DNA of 64,000 bases from positions 17,148,460 through 17,212,459 of the forward strand of contig OX637409.1 of assembly GCA_951799425.1 (NCBI GenBank). Reading direction: 5' to 3'. This stretch comes from Ilex aquifolium. Lineage: Eukaryota; Streptophyta; Magnoliopsida; Aquifoliales; Aquifoliaceae. Numbering within the stretch: position 1 is the first letter of the stretch; each line of letters begins with the position of its first letter. The position numbers and the translations under genes are program-made. The notes under the pieces are model-generated. The model saw only the letters and a program-made list of their open reading frames with translations. It ran no database searches and was not told the DNA's origin. Below, one piece after another: positions 45,308 through 57,829 of the stretch.

Positions 45308-45322
45308 CAATTCAGATGACAT

Positions 45323-46040
45323 TTTCACAAAGTACACTTATTCACTCATTCCACAAACACTAAAACCCAACCAAAACCTTTTCTTCTAAAAGCCATTCGC
45401 TCTAAAACCCATATCCACAACCTAAAAACCCCTTCTTTGAACTCATAAAAATCCAATCTTTGATCATCGAACTTTCGAAAATTCATCTCTTTACACGAAA
45501 CTAAAAAAAACCCAATGATCAAAACACGAAACACCGATAAAAAAAGGCTCACTTATTTCATCATAAATTGAAGGACTACAAATAGAGAAAACAATTCTTG
45601 GCAACATTATTTCACATTGTTTTTGCAAAAAACCCGCAACAAAGAAAGTGTTGTCAGAGAACAAGAAAAACAGTGAGCTAAAGAGTGGTGGGTTTGTAAG
45701 AATGTGATATATGAGAGATCAATCCGGTGGCAAATTGTTCTTACAAGGAACCCCTTTTTTAGATTTTTTTTTGTCAACTTCAACTACTACTCTCATCAGA
45801 GGATTAAATATAGTAGTAACTGATTTTAATATCATATTTTGTCAATAATATTTTTAATTCTAACTAAAGAAAGGAGCTAAATTTATTAGAATAAACAATT
45901 TTCCTTTATAATAGGGGCATAATTGACTCAGTCCTAACCGACTGATATAATCATAGAATCTATTATCAAAACACAACAGATTTAAAACATAAATACCAAA
46001 GTATAGCAGTTTTGAACTTAACTACTAATATACGACATTT
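45323..46040. other. Former Pumilio leader/promoter and spacer
   Basis: On the minus strand, 45323-45700 would be the 5' untranslated region of the interrupted Pumilio gene; it is A-rich on the plus strand. The open frame 45346-45552 (minus) is probably fortuitous. Further right the DNA runs into the repeats of the Mutator-like element. Confidence 0.45.
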
Positions 46041-46290
46041 TTTAAAAGCGGAATCAACAAATCCGACTTCATCTGAAAGCGGAATCAAAAAATATGAATT
46101 CATTTGAAAGCGGAATTAAAAATTACGAATTCATCGTTTAAAGCGGAATCGAGAAATACGTTTTTATTATTAAAAGCGTATTTATGAAACCCGCTTTTAC
46201 TCCAATAATCGTATTATACAAATACATTTTCAAATATAAAGCGTATTCTATAAGTCCGTTTTATCAAATGAAGCGGATATAACAAATCCA
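46041..46290. repeat. Left subterminal repeats of the MULE (AAGCGG units)
   Basis: At least five units of 30-33 bases begin AAAAGCGG or AAAGCGG and continue with AATNAAAAAATANGAATTCA. Further units in both orientations reach about 46290. Inverted counterparts lie at 57830-58100. Arrays like this are usual transposase-binding regions. Confidence 0.8.
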
Positions 46291-47424
46291 CTTTCATTCG
46301 AATATTTCTACTCCGACCAGGCACCCTTTTGTTATTTCACAAGTTTCCCCTCTCTCTCCTCTCTTATCTCTTCTCTCTGTGGAAGGCGAATACCTCCTTT
46401 GTATCTCTTCTCTCTGATGTGATTTTTTTTCTCTCTTCTATTATTATCTTTGCTTTGGCCATCCCCTAAGCTTAGCCCTTATAATGCACACACCCTAACT
46501 GAGGAAATCCAAGCGTAGCCCTAAGGTTGTTCGAAGAAGCCAACTGAGGTTTTCTACAAGATTCAGCTGTGAGATTCGCCTGAGGTTCTTTCTGAGCCCT
46601 AATTTCAGCTATGAGATTCTTAATAGGCCCTAGCTTACTCATTGTTTTGTCAAATGGTGCAGTGGACTGGTACACACCCGTGGGCTAGGTCTAAAGCAAG
46701 GAGAAGACAGGGCTTCACGTGTTGAACAAAAAGCCTTCTCATTTAACCAAGTACGCTTCAATTGACCATGTAATTCTGGAAATTCCCAAGTTTAAAAAAA
46801 TATCCCCATTGCCCAATCCCCATCCCAAGTTCAGAAATCCCCCAACTGTAACTCAAAATTTCAATCCTCATTGTCCAAATCTCATTACTGTGTGATTCTA
46901 AATATTCTCAATTTTATTAAATTTTCAATCCCCATTACTGCTTCGAGTAATTTGAACTGCATCCTTACTTCAGAAAATTACAATGTGAAGGTAAATTAAA
47001 TTTTTTGAATTTTATTCAGAATATCCTAGTGTATACTGAATGTTATTTTTTGGATTAAATTATGTTTTTTGTGCATTAGAAATATTGGTCTGTGCTTATA
47101 TTCCATGTTACAGTTGAAGGTGTTAGGAATATTGGTCTGTGCATTAGGAATATTGGTATGTGTTTTGATTAAATTGTGTTTCGTGGGCATTTGAAAGATA
47201 TATGCTTGTCTTGCACCATATTCATGTACAGTGGATAATACTGTGCTCCAGTGTGTGTATTCTACCTTGTTCAATTATAGTTCTATTTGAGCAAAAAAAG
47301 AGATATTATAACTTCAAAAATATGATAGGAGCATAATTGTCCAAGCCAAATGGGGTAACTTATACAATTTTGAACCAACTGCTGATAAAAGATTTTATGC
47401 TTTTACCACTATTAGTAATGTCCA
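46291..47424. other. MULE interior upstream of the transposase, no gene seen
   Basis: The CT-rich stretch 46320-46440 may be a promoter or leader. Between 47070 and 47150 a short unit containing AATATTGGTCTGTGC is repeated. The open frames 46472-46675 and 47026-47274 (both minus) have no recognisable domain. Confidence 0.4.
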
Positions 47425-48450
47425 TTTTTTTTTTAAAAAAACAGTAATTTTATTGAATGAATCTTAGATTTTACAAGAATCAAAAAATAGAAAAATATGT
47501 TTACAAGAAAAAATCAGAAAATCTGTTAGAAGAAAAACAGAAAATTTTGTTACATAACAAAAATTCTGTTACAAGAAAACAGAATTTATGTTTGCAAGAA
47601 TTACAAAAAAATCTATTACAATGAATAACAAACAACCAAAAAGCCATTTATGACTGTAATCCTTCAAAATTTTCAATTGTTATCAACACTTCTCCATCAA
47701 AAATGCTCAGCACTCCCCCAGCATGCATACGCTAAACCAACTCAACTGACATTTCCCGTATCCCACCTCTCATCCATGATCATCAAAAACCAAAATACTT
47801 TTGGTTCTTAACACAGGCAAACATATCTGGTCTTGGACAAGCCTCTGGAACACTGCAGCAGGCAGCTGACTGGACACAGAAAAATAAGTAGAAAAGCTAT
47901 TCAGATTAGCCAAGGCATCAGCAACATAGTTAGCCTCCCTGTAAACATGTTTCAGCTGAAAAACCATCTCACTAAGCAACTATCTAATTTGGTTTAAAAT
48001 AACCAAATAAGGCCAAGCACATTCATCCCTACCTTTCACAGTATTGACCAACACCATAGAATCAGACTCAATCTCAACACTGTACACCATCAATCCATAC
48101 CTCTCAATCAATCTCAAAACATCCAGTAATTTTTTGAATTCAACACCCATATTAGAACACACACAATAATAAAAAGATGCAGCTTGCACCATACCCCCCC
48201 CCCCCCCCAACTCATTTCTCACCACAGCTCCACCTCCAACAGCTCCAGGATTGCCCTTACTTGCACCATCAACATTGGGCTTTATTACTCCAGCAGCTGG
48301 ACAATTCCAACACACCCATACAGCTCTAGTGGAAACCACATATGGCATATCAATTCCTAACAGACTCAAAATCATTTTACCACTTACATTATCCATAACC
48401 TTAGACCTGTTATTTCTCACCTGGAGCCTTTCCTCATGAGAGAACAACAC
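47425..48450 (-). pseudogene. LINE 3' fragment with RNase H domain
   Basis: On the minus strand the frame from about 48450 reads ..KPNVDGASKGNPGAVGGGAV.., ..VEIESDSMVLVNT.. and, after a TAG at 47984-47982, ..FQLKHVYREANYVADALANL. This is the RNase H domain (RVT_3 type) that ends many plant LINE ORF2 proteins; the acidic residues expected of the catalytic site are visible (VDG, EFK, ESDS, ADAL). A run of ten T's at 47425-47434 is the poly(A) tail of a 5'-truncated copy. Fifteen C's at 48194-48208 fall in the frame as a Gly run. One internal stop makes it dead. It lies inside the MULE. Confidence 0.75.
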
Positions 48451-48913
48451 ACAGTCTTTCTTTTAAACACTTTAAAACCTCAAAATGCGTATAAGTACGA
48501 GAGAAACACATGTCATTAACGGATCCGAAAACACAACAAAAATTATGTACTAAGCCTATTCGACTTAGTCACTGGTTTAGCTTGCCTATAGCTTATGTTG
48601 GTTTTTCCATGCTTGCCCCTTCAGTGTAATTCAAAAAGGTATTCAAAATGGCAAGGTAAAATAGAGATGAAGGGAAAACAGATTGAATATATGTGTTAAA
48701 TAGTAGTGAATGAAGCGGAATATGGAAAATGAAATGGTTTGCGAACTGATATATTTATTGCATCGAATGAGTACCCAATATTAGTTTTCCCATTATATGT
48801 TTTCACTTATTAATGATGTTAATAGGTTTAAAAGTACAAAATGTCATGCAACCCAATCCAGTAATTAAAATATGAAAATTACTTGATATCATATTTTATA
48901 TTGAAGGTATAAA
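48451..48913. other. Spacer before the MULE transposase
   Basis: AT-rich DNA with no recognisable gene. It probably contains the transposase promoter of the original element and the 5' boundary of the LINE fragment. Confidence 0.4.
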
Positions 48914-51560
48914 ATGTCAAGGAGACGTGCCACAATAATGTGCTATTGGGGAGGTAATATTATATACAATGAAGGTTGTTTATCTTACAATGGAAAGCCT
49001 CAACATTGTATAAAGTTAAAACACGGAACAACATATAAGGAATTGTTGAGAAATATGTACATGATAATACATATGGACAGTTTAACATCACGACTACAAC
49101 TAATATGTCAGTTTCCATCATTTTTGGGGGATCGCATGCAACAGTACGTAAAATTTGAAATTAAAAATGATGATGGTGTGGCGGCGATGTTGGATGTTGT
49201 ATTTGATAATCAAGCACTGAATAATATTGACTTGTACATATAGGCCGAACACATCTAACAGTTTCCTCAGCCAATGGTGAATGATTATGACCCATATATC
49301 CAATTGCTTACACAAGAGAGCATCAATTCGTGTCCTAGTGACCCTGCGCTTGTTAACTCTTACTGTGGTGAAGGGAGTAGTCAATATGCGCATGTCTTTA
49401 TGACAGATGCTACTTTTGCAACAGAGTTTAATTCAAGGCATAGAATTCCGGAGGCTGAGCCTTATGTGCCAAAATTGCATATATGGCCTAGTATGCAGAC
49501 ATCGATGTTTTTTGGATACACCACATCTTCTTCAAATGTTGGTATCCAATCTCATACTGAAACGAGGACCGATGTCATTCGAAATCTGGTTCAGTTAGAC
49601 GGTGATGTGTTAGCGAGCAATGGAAAGCGTGCAATTGATCGTGCAGAAGACACAGACGATGAGGACGAGGAGATTACATTGTTGGACGATATGGAAAACA
49701 TTAATGATGATGGTGACGTAAATAGCCCATCAGTTATAGTGCAAGACACTATTCGTATGCATGAGTCATCGTCCGACTTCTTCACCAATGATGAACTTCC
49801 CCAACTGTCTGTCCTTAACAATCAAACAAGAGCTTTGTTGTGGATCCTGATCGGCTTGAATTATCTATCGGCCTAATCTTCAAGGGCAAAGCATAATTGC
49901 AAGATGCAGTGAAGATTTATTCAATCAATGTCCAATTCGAGGTTGTTCAGAGCGAAAAAAAGTTACTGGCTATGCGGTGTAAAAAATACCATTTCGGGTG
50001 CAAGTGGAGGCTTCGTGCTTGTCAAAAAAAAAAAACGCACGGGCTGTTTCAAATTACCAAATATGAAGGTCCGCACACTTATCTGCATGTGTCAGTCACC
50101 CAAGACAATGAGCAATTAGATTCCCAATTCGTTGCACGCCAAATAAAAGACCTCGTGAGGGCAGATCTATCTCTGAAGGTTGTTGTGATAATAAAACACA
50201 TTGCCAATGTGTATAAGTACGAGATTTCGTATCGGAAAGCATGGAAAGCAAAACAAAGTGCGTTAGCAATGATTTTTGGTGACTGGGATGAGTCATATTC
50301 TATTTTGCCAAAATTCCTTGTTACACTGCAAAAGTATAATCAGGGCACAATAGTTAGATGGCAGTTGACCGACTTTAAAAATGGGACAGTTGTATTTGAC
50401 AGAGTCTTTTGGGTATTTAAACCGTGTATTGACGATTTTCGACACTGTTGTCCACTTATAAGTATCGATGTCATATTCCTGACGATTGCAAGATTTATCC
50501 TCTCGCCTTTGCAATCGTCAATGAGAAAATTATAAATACATGGGGTTGGTTTCTTTGGAGACTTAGACATGATGTTGTCGGTGACCGTCCAAACATATGC
50601 CTGCTATTTGATCGCCATCAAGGTATAATTCAATCAGTAGCTACTCATGGTTCTGGATGGAAAACACCATATACATACCATCGATATTACTTACGACATG
50701 TCCGCAGTAACTTCAATAGTAAGTTTCATAACTCTCATCTTAAACTTCTAGTATGTGATGCTGGTACTACACATCAAATCTGCAAATATGACAAGATTAT
50801 AGCAATAATCAAAGAACTCAACCCATTCGCAATTTGTTTGCTTGATCAGATACCAACAGAGCAGTAGACACTTGCACATGACGGTGGAAGACGTTATAGA
50901 GTCATGACAACCAACATTTCTGAGGTGTTCAACTTTGTCTTAAAAAAACAAGACATTTATCGATCACATCATGCGTTGAAATAATATTTTACAAGGTTGT
51001 TCAGTATTTCAATGACAGACGCGGTTCGACGTCAGATAGCGGGTGCGCGTTCACACCTCACGCTGTGGAGAAGATGTCGTATGTTTCAATCAAAAAAGCC
51101 GGACAAAATGTTACCACATTCAGCCGAACCACCGAGCAGACATATGTGATCACTAAAAAAGGTAAATGCACATGTACTAAACATTTTATACCGCACATGT
51201 TCATGTGAAAGTGGAACACATAGAAAATGTCATGCTCTCATGCGATGACACTTTTTTCAAAGAGGCATTTAGACCCGTGGCAGTATGTTGATGAGATATA
51301 CACTGTTGCTACCCATGATGCCGTTTGGGCCACTGAATTTCATCCATTGCATCATGGTGACTATTGTGATACATGCACTGGTCCAAAAGTTTGTCCTAAT
51401 CCGAATCTACTACGCATGAAGGGTCGTCCCCAATCTACTCGCATCTGAAGTGAAATGGACATATGATAGGGACGTAGTACGTATCAATGTAGATTGTGTG
51501 GTTAACTAGGCCATGATCGACGCACATGCCCATCAAGAACTGCACAAGATGTGCGTAGTG
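48914..51560 (+). pseudogene. MuDR-type (MULE) transposase, multiply broken
   Basis: Pieces in order: 48914-49243, 49274-49830, 49840-50460, 50480-50867, then about 50880-51560. The N-terminus has the PB1-like GGNIIYNEGCLSYNGKP. Next comes a MuDR DNA-binding segment (KNLQDAVKIYSI-like, CKWRLRAC, GPHTYLHV), then the MULE core (ISID, IYPLAFAIVNEK.., ICLLFDRHQGI), a SWIM zinc finger (CSCESGTHRKCHALM near 51198) and a CCHC knuckle (CRLCG-stop-LGHDRRTC near 51490). Damage: two stops at 49241-49260, a frameshift near 49830, TAA in the GKA-LQDAV motif, loss of sequence around the first catalytic Asp (50460), and later frameshifts. It cannot make an active enzyme. Confidence 0.85.
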
Positions 51561-52427
51561 GTCAGTGAATGTAGATGTTAATGTAATGTGTGGCTGTAAT
51601 AAATGAACTCTGTTCATCTGAATAACTATGTTCACATTTTGTAATGATGAAAATGTAGCAGTTGTGTTTATGTAATTACATCGTTGTTCGTTATATTCTT
51701 CCTATATTCACATTTTGTACTTGTTGCAGATACTTAATTCAATTGAACTATATCTACATCCCGAGGACCAATAGTTGTGAAAAATCGCAGACAGCAAAAG
51801 GTTTGGCTTTTGACAGAGTGAAACGATGATTACAAAAGAGAGAAATTGACTGACCCAAAAGAGTATTATGCTGGAGTAAGACAAGAATGAGCGTTTCGTG
51901 CTAATGAATCAAACAATTTATGCACTGAGTTAAGAGTACTTGGTATACCGATGTCATGCCGAAGATTTCTAATTATGCAAAGGAGGAACATACAAGATTA
52001 CGAATCAACAGTTACTCAAGTTCGCAAGGAGAATAATAAAATGTTGGTTCGTAGGCGACAATATTATATGGTTCAACTTGCAACGGACATGGAACAAAAT
52101 ACATATGGACGAGACTTATCAGATGTAGAGCGTAGTAATGTATTAAATAATGAACAATACATATCAGATGATTATATGTCTAATAAAGAATAAAAAATGT
52201 AAACTTCATTTGCAGAAGTATGTGTGGTTGTTTGATGTATTGAAATGTATTAAATAATGAACAATACATATCAGATTATTATATTCTCTTATGTAGTGAC
52301 ATGTAATTTTATGTATATGTAACGAGTCTATGTAATTTTGGTTCTTGGTGTAGTGACAATCTATTACTGAAATGTAATTTAATGCACTTAAGGTATGGAG
52401 CGTTAGGAGGCCCGTGACTTAGTACAC
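51561..52427 (+). other. Spacer and degraded frame between transposase and PMD gene
   Basis: A partly open plus-strand frame (51951-52193: CRRFLIMQRRNIQDYESTVT.., ..DLSDVERSNVLNNEQYISDD) has acidic/basic coiled-coil-like composition and upstream stops. I cannot assign it. A short direct repeat, TGTATTAAATAATGAACAAT, occurs at 52138 and 52246. Confidence 0.4.
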
Positions 52428-55201
52428 CCAGGACCTGTTGACCCAGCAGTATTATACTTGCAGGCACGACATCGGTCCATACAGATATGGGATGGACCGA
52501 CACGTAATTTATTGCCTACAAAACATATATTCTAAGCTTAACTCACAAATTGTTTTTTTATGACTTTATGTAATTATTAAAGGAATTAGCACCATTGAAG
52601 TGCTGTCGGGCTAAGGCGACTATGCGACGCTTGCAACGTCCCGATGATAGGGTATTGCGTCGTATTATGACAACCGACTTTTATGGGATACACAGTATTG
52701 AGTTTATACAGCTCGACCACCATTTGGTCACTGCGCTGGTGGAGCGGTGGAGGGTGGAGACGCATACATTCCATTTGCCCATTGGCGAGGCGACGATTAC
52801 ATTGCAGGACATGACACTACTTTTCGGACCCCCCATTGACGGTGATGCAGTGACTGGTGTTGACACACATCGTACCGTGCATGAGGGCATGATTACTGTG
52901 ACTAGCATCTAGGCATTAGACCACTAAACACTGCTTTCTCTGGATCTCGACTTAAGATGACCGCTCTGGCTGCTATATTTGTTGAACCGCTACGAGATGA
53001 TGCTGATATGATCACCATTGATCGATATGTCTATGCCTACATTTTGCTTCTCGTTGGGGCTTACATTTTTTCAGACAAGTCCCAGAACAAGGTTAGATTT
53101 ATGTACTTACAGCATCTTGAGGACCTAGATGCTTTTGGGAGACCGATTTGGGGTAGTGTTGTGCTAGCGTGCTTGTACCGTGAGATGTGTCGCACCACTG
53201 CCCTAGACACATCCGACATTGGAGGACTACTAGTTATATTACATGTATTGTTACATTTACATGTAATTATAAGTACCGTTATGTTGGAGGACCGCTAAAA
53301 ATTATGTTACATTTAATTGAATAGTTGTGGGCATGGGAGCGGCTTACAGATATCCGTCCTGACTGAGTACTACCTCATCAGGCAGCAAGGGTAGATATAC
53401 TTGATGCGTTTCACGTTCTGGAGGGGCATGATGCTAGGATTGCTGCAGATGTACCCGCTATTGCGAAGGAGATTCCTAAGCAGCATGATCCATTACCTTG
53501 GGGTCCGTTGGGTTGCAGGTGTGTAACGAGGAATTACTAGTTGAGTGCACTAATGTATTTTTTTCACCATTGATCGAAATAAATTGTTTTGTGTTTCAGG
53601 TGGAATCTGCGTATAACATCATATGTACACAGCCCCAGACACGTCCTCAGACATTATAGAGATTAGTTAGACCAGATGCGCGATGAGCAGGTTCGAATTG
53701 TACACCAACGTAGAGTAGATTATAATGGCAAACATGTTTGTACAAAAATTTATATTACATATTTATTTTTTTGTAGATGGTGTGGATGTCATATACTGCA
53801 GAGGTCATATCAGACTTACCAGCATATTGCACTATTGGGAGTGACGCATGAATAACGCGTGTACCACTGATATGCTTTGTTATAGTAGAGTGGCATTTCC
53901 CTGATCGTGTCATGCGCTAGTTCGGATTGAGACAGGTCATACCTAGGCCATGCGACACTGGGTCTGCTCTTCATGCTACTGATCGACGCGGCAGGGGTGA
54001 TTATGACTGGAGTCTTGTACATCAGTCTTGTGTAGATGTCTGGATCCATCGGCGAGAGCATCTCATTGTGAGGGAGGCACATACATCTGTGACCGATATG
54101 ATTTTTTGCACGTACATGGATTGGTACGGCCATATCACTCGACGATTGATCGTCCCTCCATTAGATAGGCCACTTATAGGATTCCAGCCTATGGGTAGAA
54201 TAGTCGAGATATTAGTAAGATAATAGCTAAGTGCATTTTTCATTATAAGCATGATTTACAAATACATAATTGATATTATCCTAATGTTACTGCTTTTTAA
54301 ATTTACAAGAGCGTACACTTATACAGATTCACTAGATCGCACAAGATGTCCTTGAGGATGGTACAGACGCAGCACATGCATATGCACTGCAGGTTGTCCG
54401 ATCTCTTAGCTCCACTTATCTCGAGACGGTTCGAGAAGACCATCATCTCCATAGTACCGTCAAGGTCAAGCTTCCACCTATACCACATACTGCACCGCGT
54501 GCACCGCCCGATGTACCTATGCGACTTCATGGTGTTGTTATACGACGACATAGACTTGCACGTCACCAACCAGATATCCGGGTAGATGCCGGTGTCGACA
54601 CAGTACCAGACACGAGTGTACCAGAGTCTACAGCAGGACCTAGTGTACCTCACCATCTGCAGACACTGTCCGTAGTACGTGTAGAGTCACCATCCACGTC
54701 GAGTCCCCCACATACATCAGCACATACTGCACCCCATTCACCATCATTGACCGAGACATCCACACCACATGACTATACCGCAGGGCATGCTTCCCCTATG
54801 GCAGGACCAGACACATACACATCAGATGTTTCAGGAGTTACATTGCCCAACCAACCTATCTATCACAATGCATTGATGACATCACCTCCAACAGATGTTC
54901 AAATTTCATACCATCAGATGATGTCACGCAAGGTCATGTTACAGGCGTTGCTACGACTCCCGCAGTTGTACATAGGTCACAACAACGAGCTACAACTCCA
55001 CTTTTTCATCTTATTTCACTAGTTCGAGGTCAAAGTGACATATTTCGAGGTGTTAGAGGACGCGGTGGTAGAGGACGAGGCAGAGGTAGAGATACTATTC
55101 TAGTCGGAGATTTGGTGTCACAGGTGATCGATGGGGATCCATCACAGTTAGAGGAACGGCGACCGAAACGGCTCAGGAAGAAGCCGTTTTGTGGCACTTA
55201 G
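52428..55201 (+). pseudogene. Plant mobile domain (PMD, MAIN-like) gene, broken
   Basis: It starts PGPVDPAVLYLQARHRSIQI.. (52428). Frame-shifted pieces then carry the PMD core: FYGIHSIEFIQLDHHLVTAL.., FHLPIGEATITLQDMTLLFG.., ITIDRYVYAYILLLVGAYIF.., WGSVVLACLYREMCR, LPWGPLGCR joined by an intron (53519-53599) to WNLRITSYV.., then FPDRVMR..FGLRQVIPRPC, DRRGRGDYDW, YMDWYGHITRR, GFQPMGRIVE. A Ser/Thr/Pro-rich tail and an Arg-Gly-rich end (RGRGGRGRGRGRD, RPKRLRKKPFCGT) finish at 55201. MAIN and MAIL1 are host PMD proteins needed for transposon silencing and meristem integrity; MULEs carry their own PMD copies. Several stops and frameshifts show decay. Confidence 0.85.
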
Positions 55202-55787
55202 TATTATCAAGTTTTATCATTTTTTGAAATACATTTTCACATGTATGTTGTAGACTAGTTTCTATGTATTGTTGTTGGTTGTGTGGTGGAGTGTTTGTGG
55301 TTGTATGGTGGGCTGTTTGTGGTGTTGTGGTTGAGTGTTGGTGGTGGTGGTTGTGGTGCGTATGGCATTGTGGTTGTGATTGTTGTTGTTTTGATATTGT
55401 GCATACAGGGCAATTTTATTTTGGTATGATAGAGATTTAAGGAAAACTCTGCCGAAATTTTTTAAAATACAATATGTTTAAATTCAGTATTTACAATACA
55501 TACTTAATTCTAACCTGTAGTTTCTATTGTTTTCAAATGTATATGTATTTTTAATATATTGTATGCATTGTTATGTTTAACGTTGTTCTCCACTTCAATG
55601 AGTATGATAACATAAGACAACAAACGGTATATTATATTTTAGCACTGCACAATGGCAGTACAGATAAACTACAACAACATAATAGTACAAACATATAAGC
55701 ATGATTATAACAAACGACACACATTATTATAACCCGTTGAGGATAAACCAACATATGCGTAAATGGTTATTGATGAAGGAATCTTTA
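55202..55787. other. GT-rich spacer after the PMD gene
   Basis: Bases 55250-55400 are a degenerate GTTGTGGTTG array. The rest is AT-rich. No gene is seen. Confidence 0.5.
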
Positions 55788-56225
55788 TCATGAGAAACTT
55801 TCTTCGTCCGACATTTTAACGTCAGAAAGACATCCTGCTTCCGTTGACAACTGTAACCACAAACGTGCTTCGTCAACCAAACCTTCTGTAGCACAGTCGC
55901 CTACAATTCGGTGGAGGTTGTACTAAGATTGTTGTATTGCCATACGATTGTTTTCACCTCGAATACGCCACAATGCACCTTCCAACTGCTGTGGTGTGTC
56001 AATAGACATATTAATGGCAATTTGTCACAGTCTGCTTATGTTGGAAATGCGTAAATCTTCACTTAGAACTTTCCTCTCATTCAAACGATATTGTCATTCC
56101 TCCCTCATTCTAGTCACTGACATTTGTGAGAAACGTAAATGATGATTTACAAGATAGAAGAATTCTTCCTCTAACGCCCAATGATAATCCATACTTTCAA
56201 ACACCGTGCATGGACTGTAACTCAT
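55788..56225 (-). pseudogene. Unrecognised degraded ORF, minus strand, inside the MULE
   Basis: From ATG 56225 one minus-strand frame runs 145 codons to TGA 55788 with only three internal stops (two TGA, one TAG) and sensible composition. Parts read MSYSPCTVFESMDYHWALEE.., ..QLEGALWRIRGENNRMAIQQ.., ..CATEGLVDEARLWLQLSTEA... The opposite strand of the same stretch is not open. Its codon structure suggests a recently decayed gene of unknown function, transcribed against the transposase. I cannot name a family. Confidence 0.45.
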
Positions 56226-56651
56226 GTTTGCAGTTGGTAAGTATGAGAAGAGGGCAACACACATGATGAATTTGTAGTGATATTGTGATGGTAGTCGTGG
56301 TCACAGTTTTGCCAACTGTGGATAATTTTTTTTTAAAATATGATGATTTGACTAAACGTGCAATAGTTTTGATTTGTCTCATCACTGAACGATGCACATC
56401 ACTATCATTGTTTAGTCGTTAGTGGTAATTTAACACAACATTGTCAGTACGTTGGTATTAGTATTATGTCATCAGCGTCTGATTTAACACAATACTGTAT
56501 CAGTATTTAGTCGCTATCATTGTTTACTCCTCACTGTATGTTCACTGCAATATGTTCTTACTCAGTTCAATGACTCTAATATTAAAATAAGTTACGTTTC
56601 TGTTTACATACAGCTACTTAACTGCAGTGTAAACCCTACATACCCACACCC

Positions 56652-57310
56652 ATGTCAACAACATCAACAATTGGGTCTCCAAGCCAAACAAACGATGACT
56701 CATTCTCAATCAACCACTGCCATCATGAAAAATGTTCTTCATTCAATTCACCAGAACCCGGTAATTACACAGATCCGAATGGAGTAACATGGTATGAAAA
56801 ATTGTGTTTTTCTAAGAATGAGTCAATCAATATTCATAACCCTTTCACCGAAGTCGGTCATGTGATGATTGGACCTGCAAACTTTGTTCTGCCTCTAGAG
56901 TTTTATTATCACCTCGGGACCAAGTTTGTTGAAATCTTATTTCAAGCGCTGTGAGCTTGAAGTATATTGTCGTTGGCATAGATTACGAGTGTCACAGACA
57001 CGTTCAACTGAAAATGCATGTGGAATGGTGCACAACTAACTACCATGATATCATTGCAACACTGGCTCTTAAGAATGATTAGATGGAACGACGTCTAAAT
57101 CGATTCCACCTTATTACAAAGGCAAAGATTGAACATTCACACTCTAAAGAGGCTATTAATGCAATACTGTCCGATCTATCCTTGGCTTCTGACAATGAAC
57201 TTTCTGATTTTGAAGAATCAGCTGATGATGATCAGTATAAAAAATTTCTCCATGCTACTCTTTGCTTACATGGCACACCATTATGCTGTTGGAAATATGA
57301 TCGTCATTAG
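56652..57310 (+). pseudogene. Unrecognised degraded ORF, plus strand, inside the MULE
   Basis: An open frame from ATG 56652 (..HHEKCSSFNSPEPGNYTDPN.., ..VGHVMIGPANFVLPLEFYYH..) ends at 56954. Another frame continues from about 56955 (SLKYIVVGIDYECHRHV.., one TAG before 57083, then MERRLNRFHLITKAKIEHSH.., ..DLSLASDNELSDFEESADDD..) to 57310. Together they look like one gene of about 215 codons with a frameshift and a stop. Apart from Cys/His near the start and an acidic C-terminal part, I see no known domain. Confidence 0.4.
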
Positions 57311-57829
57311 AAATATTATGACTAATATGTCGGTATTATGTCGTTTAAAATAAAATCTTATAGTTCTATTTCAGCAAAAGACATAAAGTCTCTTCACTTT
57401 GAATGCTTTTTTGTAATGTTTTTATCGCAAAAGAAAAAAAACCTCTTTCCCCCGAGTTTAGGGTTTGTTGCTTGGGTTTGGGGGGTACGATTGATATTCT
57501 CTTTTTGGATAATAATAGTTTCACCGGGTATGATTTTTTATTGTTTAAGATTTAAGGTTTTGTTTCGCTGGGGTGGGGAGGGGTACGATGCATACTCTTT
57601 TTGGAAATTAAAAAAAGTGAACTAAATAGTTTTATTATTTTTGTTTAATAGGGGGTGGGAATGAAATTTTCATTTGTGGGGCTACGTAGAAATAGTCTCA
57701 CTCGAGTTATTATTTTTTTTATTATTATCATCTTGTGTAGAAATAGTCCCAAGCGGGGGTATTTATTACTTTTTTTAATGTTTGTTTTGGGATTGGGAGG
57801 GGATGGATGGGCAGGCATTTGAAAGCGAA

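Larger units (their letters stand above)
40491..45322 (-). pseudogene. Pumilio (APUM-type) first exon, split by a CACTA transposon
   Basis: The ATG at 45322 starts MSSEL (45322-45308). The reading frame then resumes left of the transposon at 40980 with [20 protein letters not shown].., ..[20 protein letters not shown].., the conserved N-terminus of plant Pumilio proteins, Puf-repeat regulators of mRNA stability and translation. A one-base shift near the six-C run 40759-40764 moves the frame to ..[15 protein letters not shown].., ..LRSNPAYLSYYYSTVILNPR.., ..SLFSMPPGFSPKKQEN.., ..KSLAEIFQ, ending at a GT donor (40490). The usual LPPPLL..ED segment after NPR is missing. No Puf repeats occur in the window. 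With the insertion, frameshift, internal loss and missing 3' part, it is a pseudogene, though the shift could be a homopolymer read error. Confidence 0.85.
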
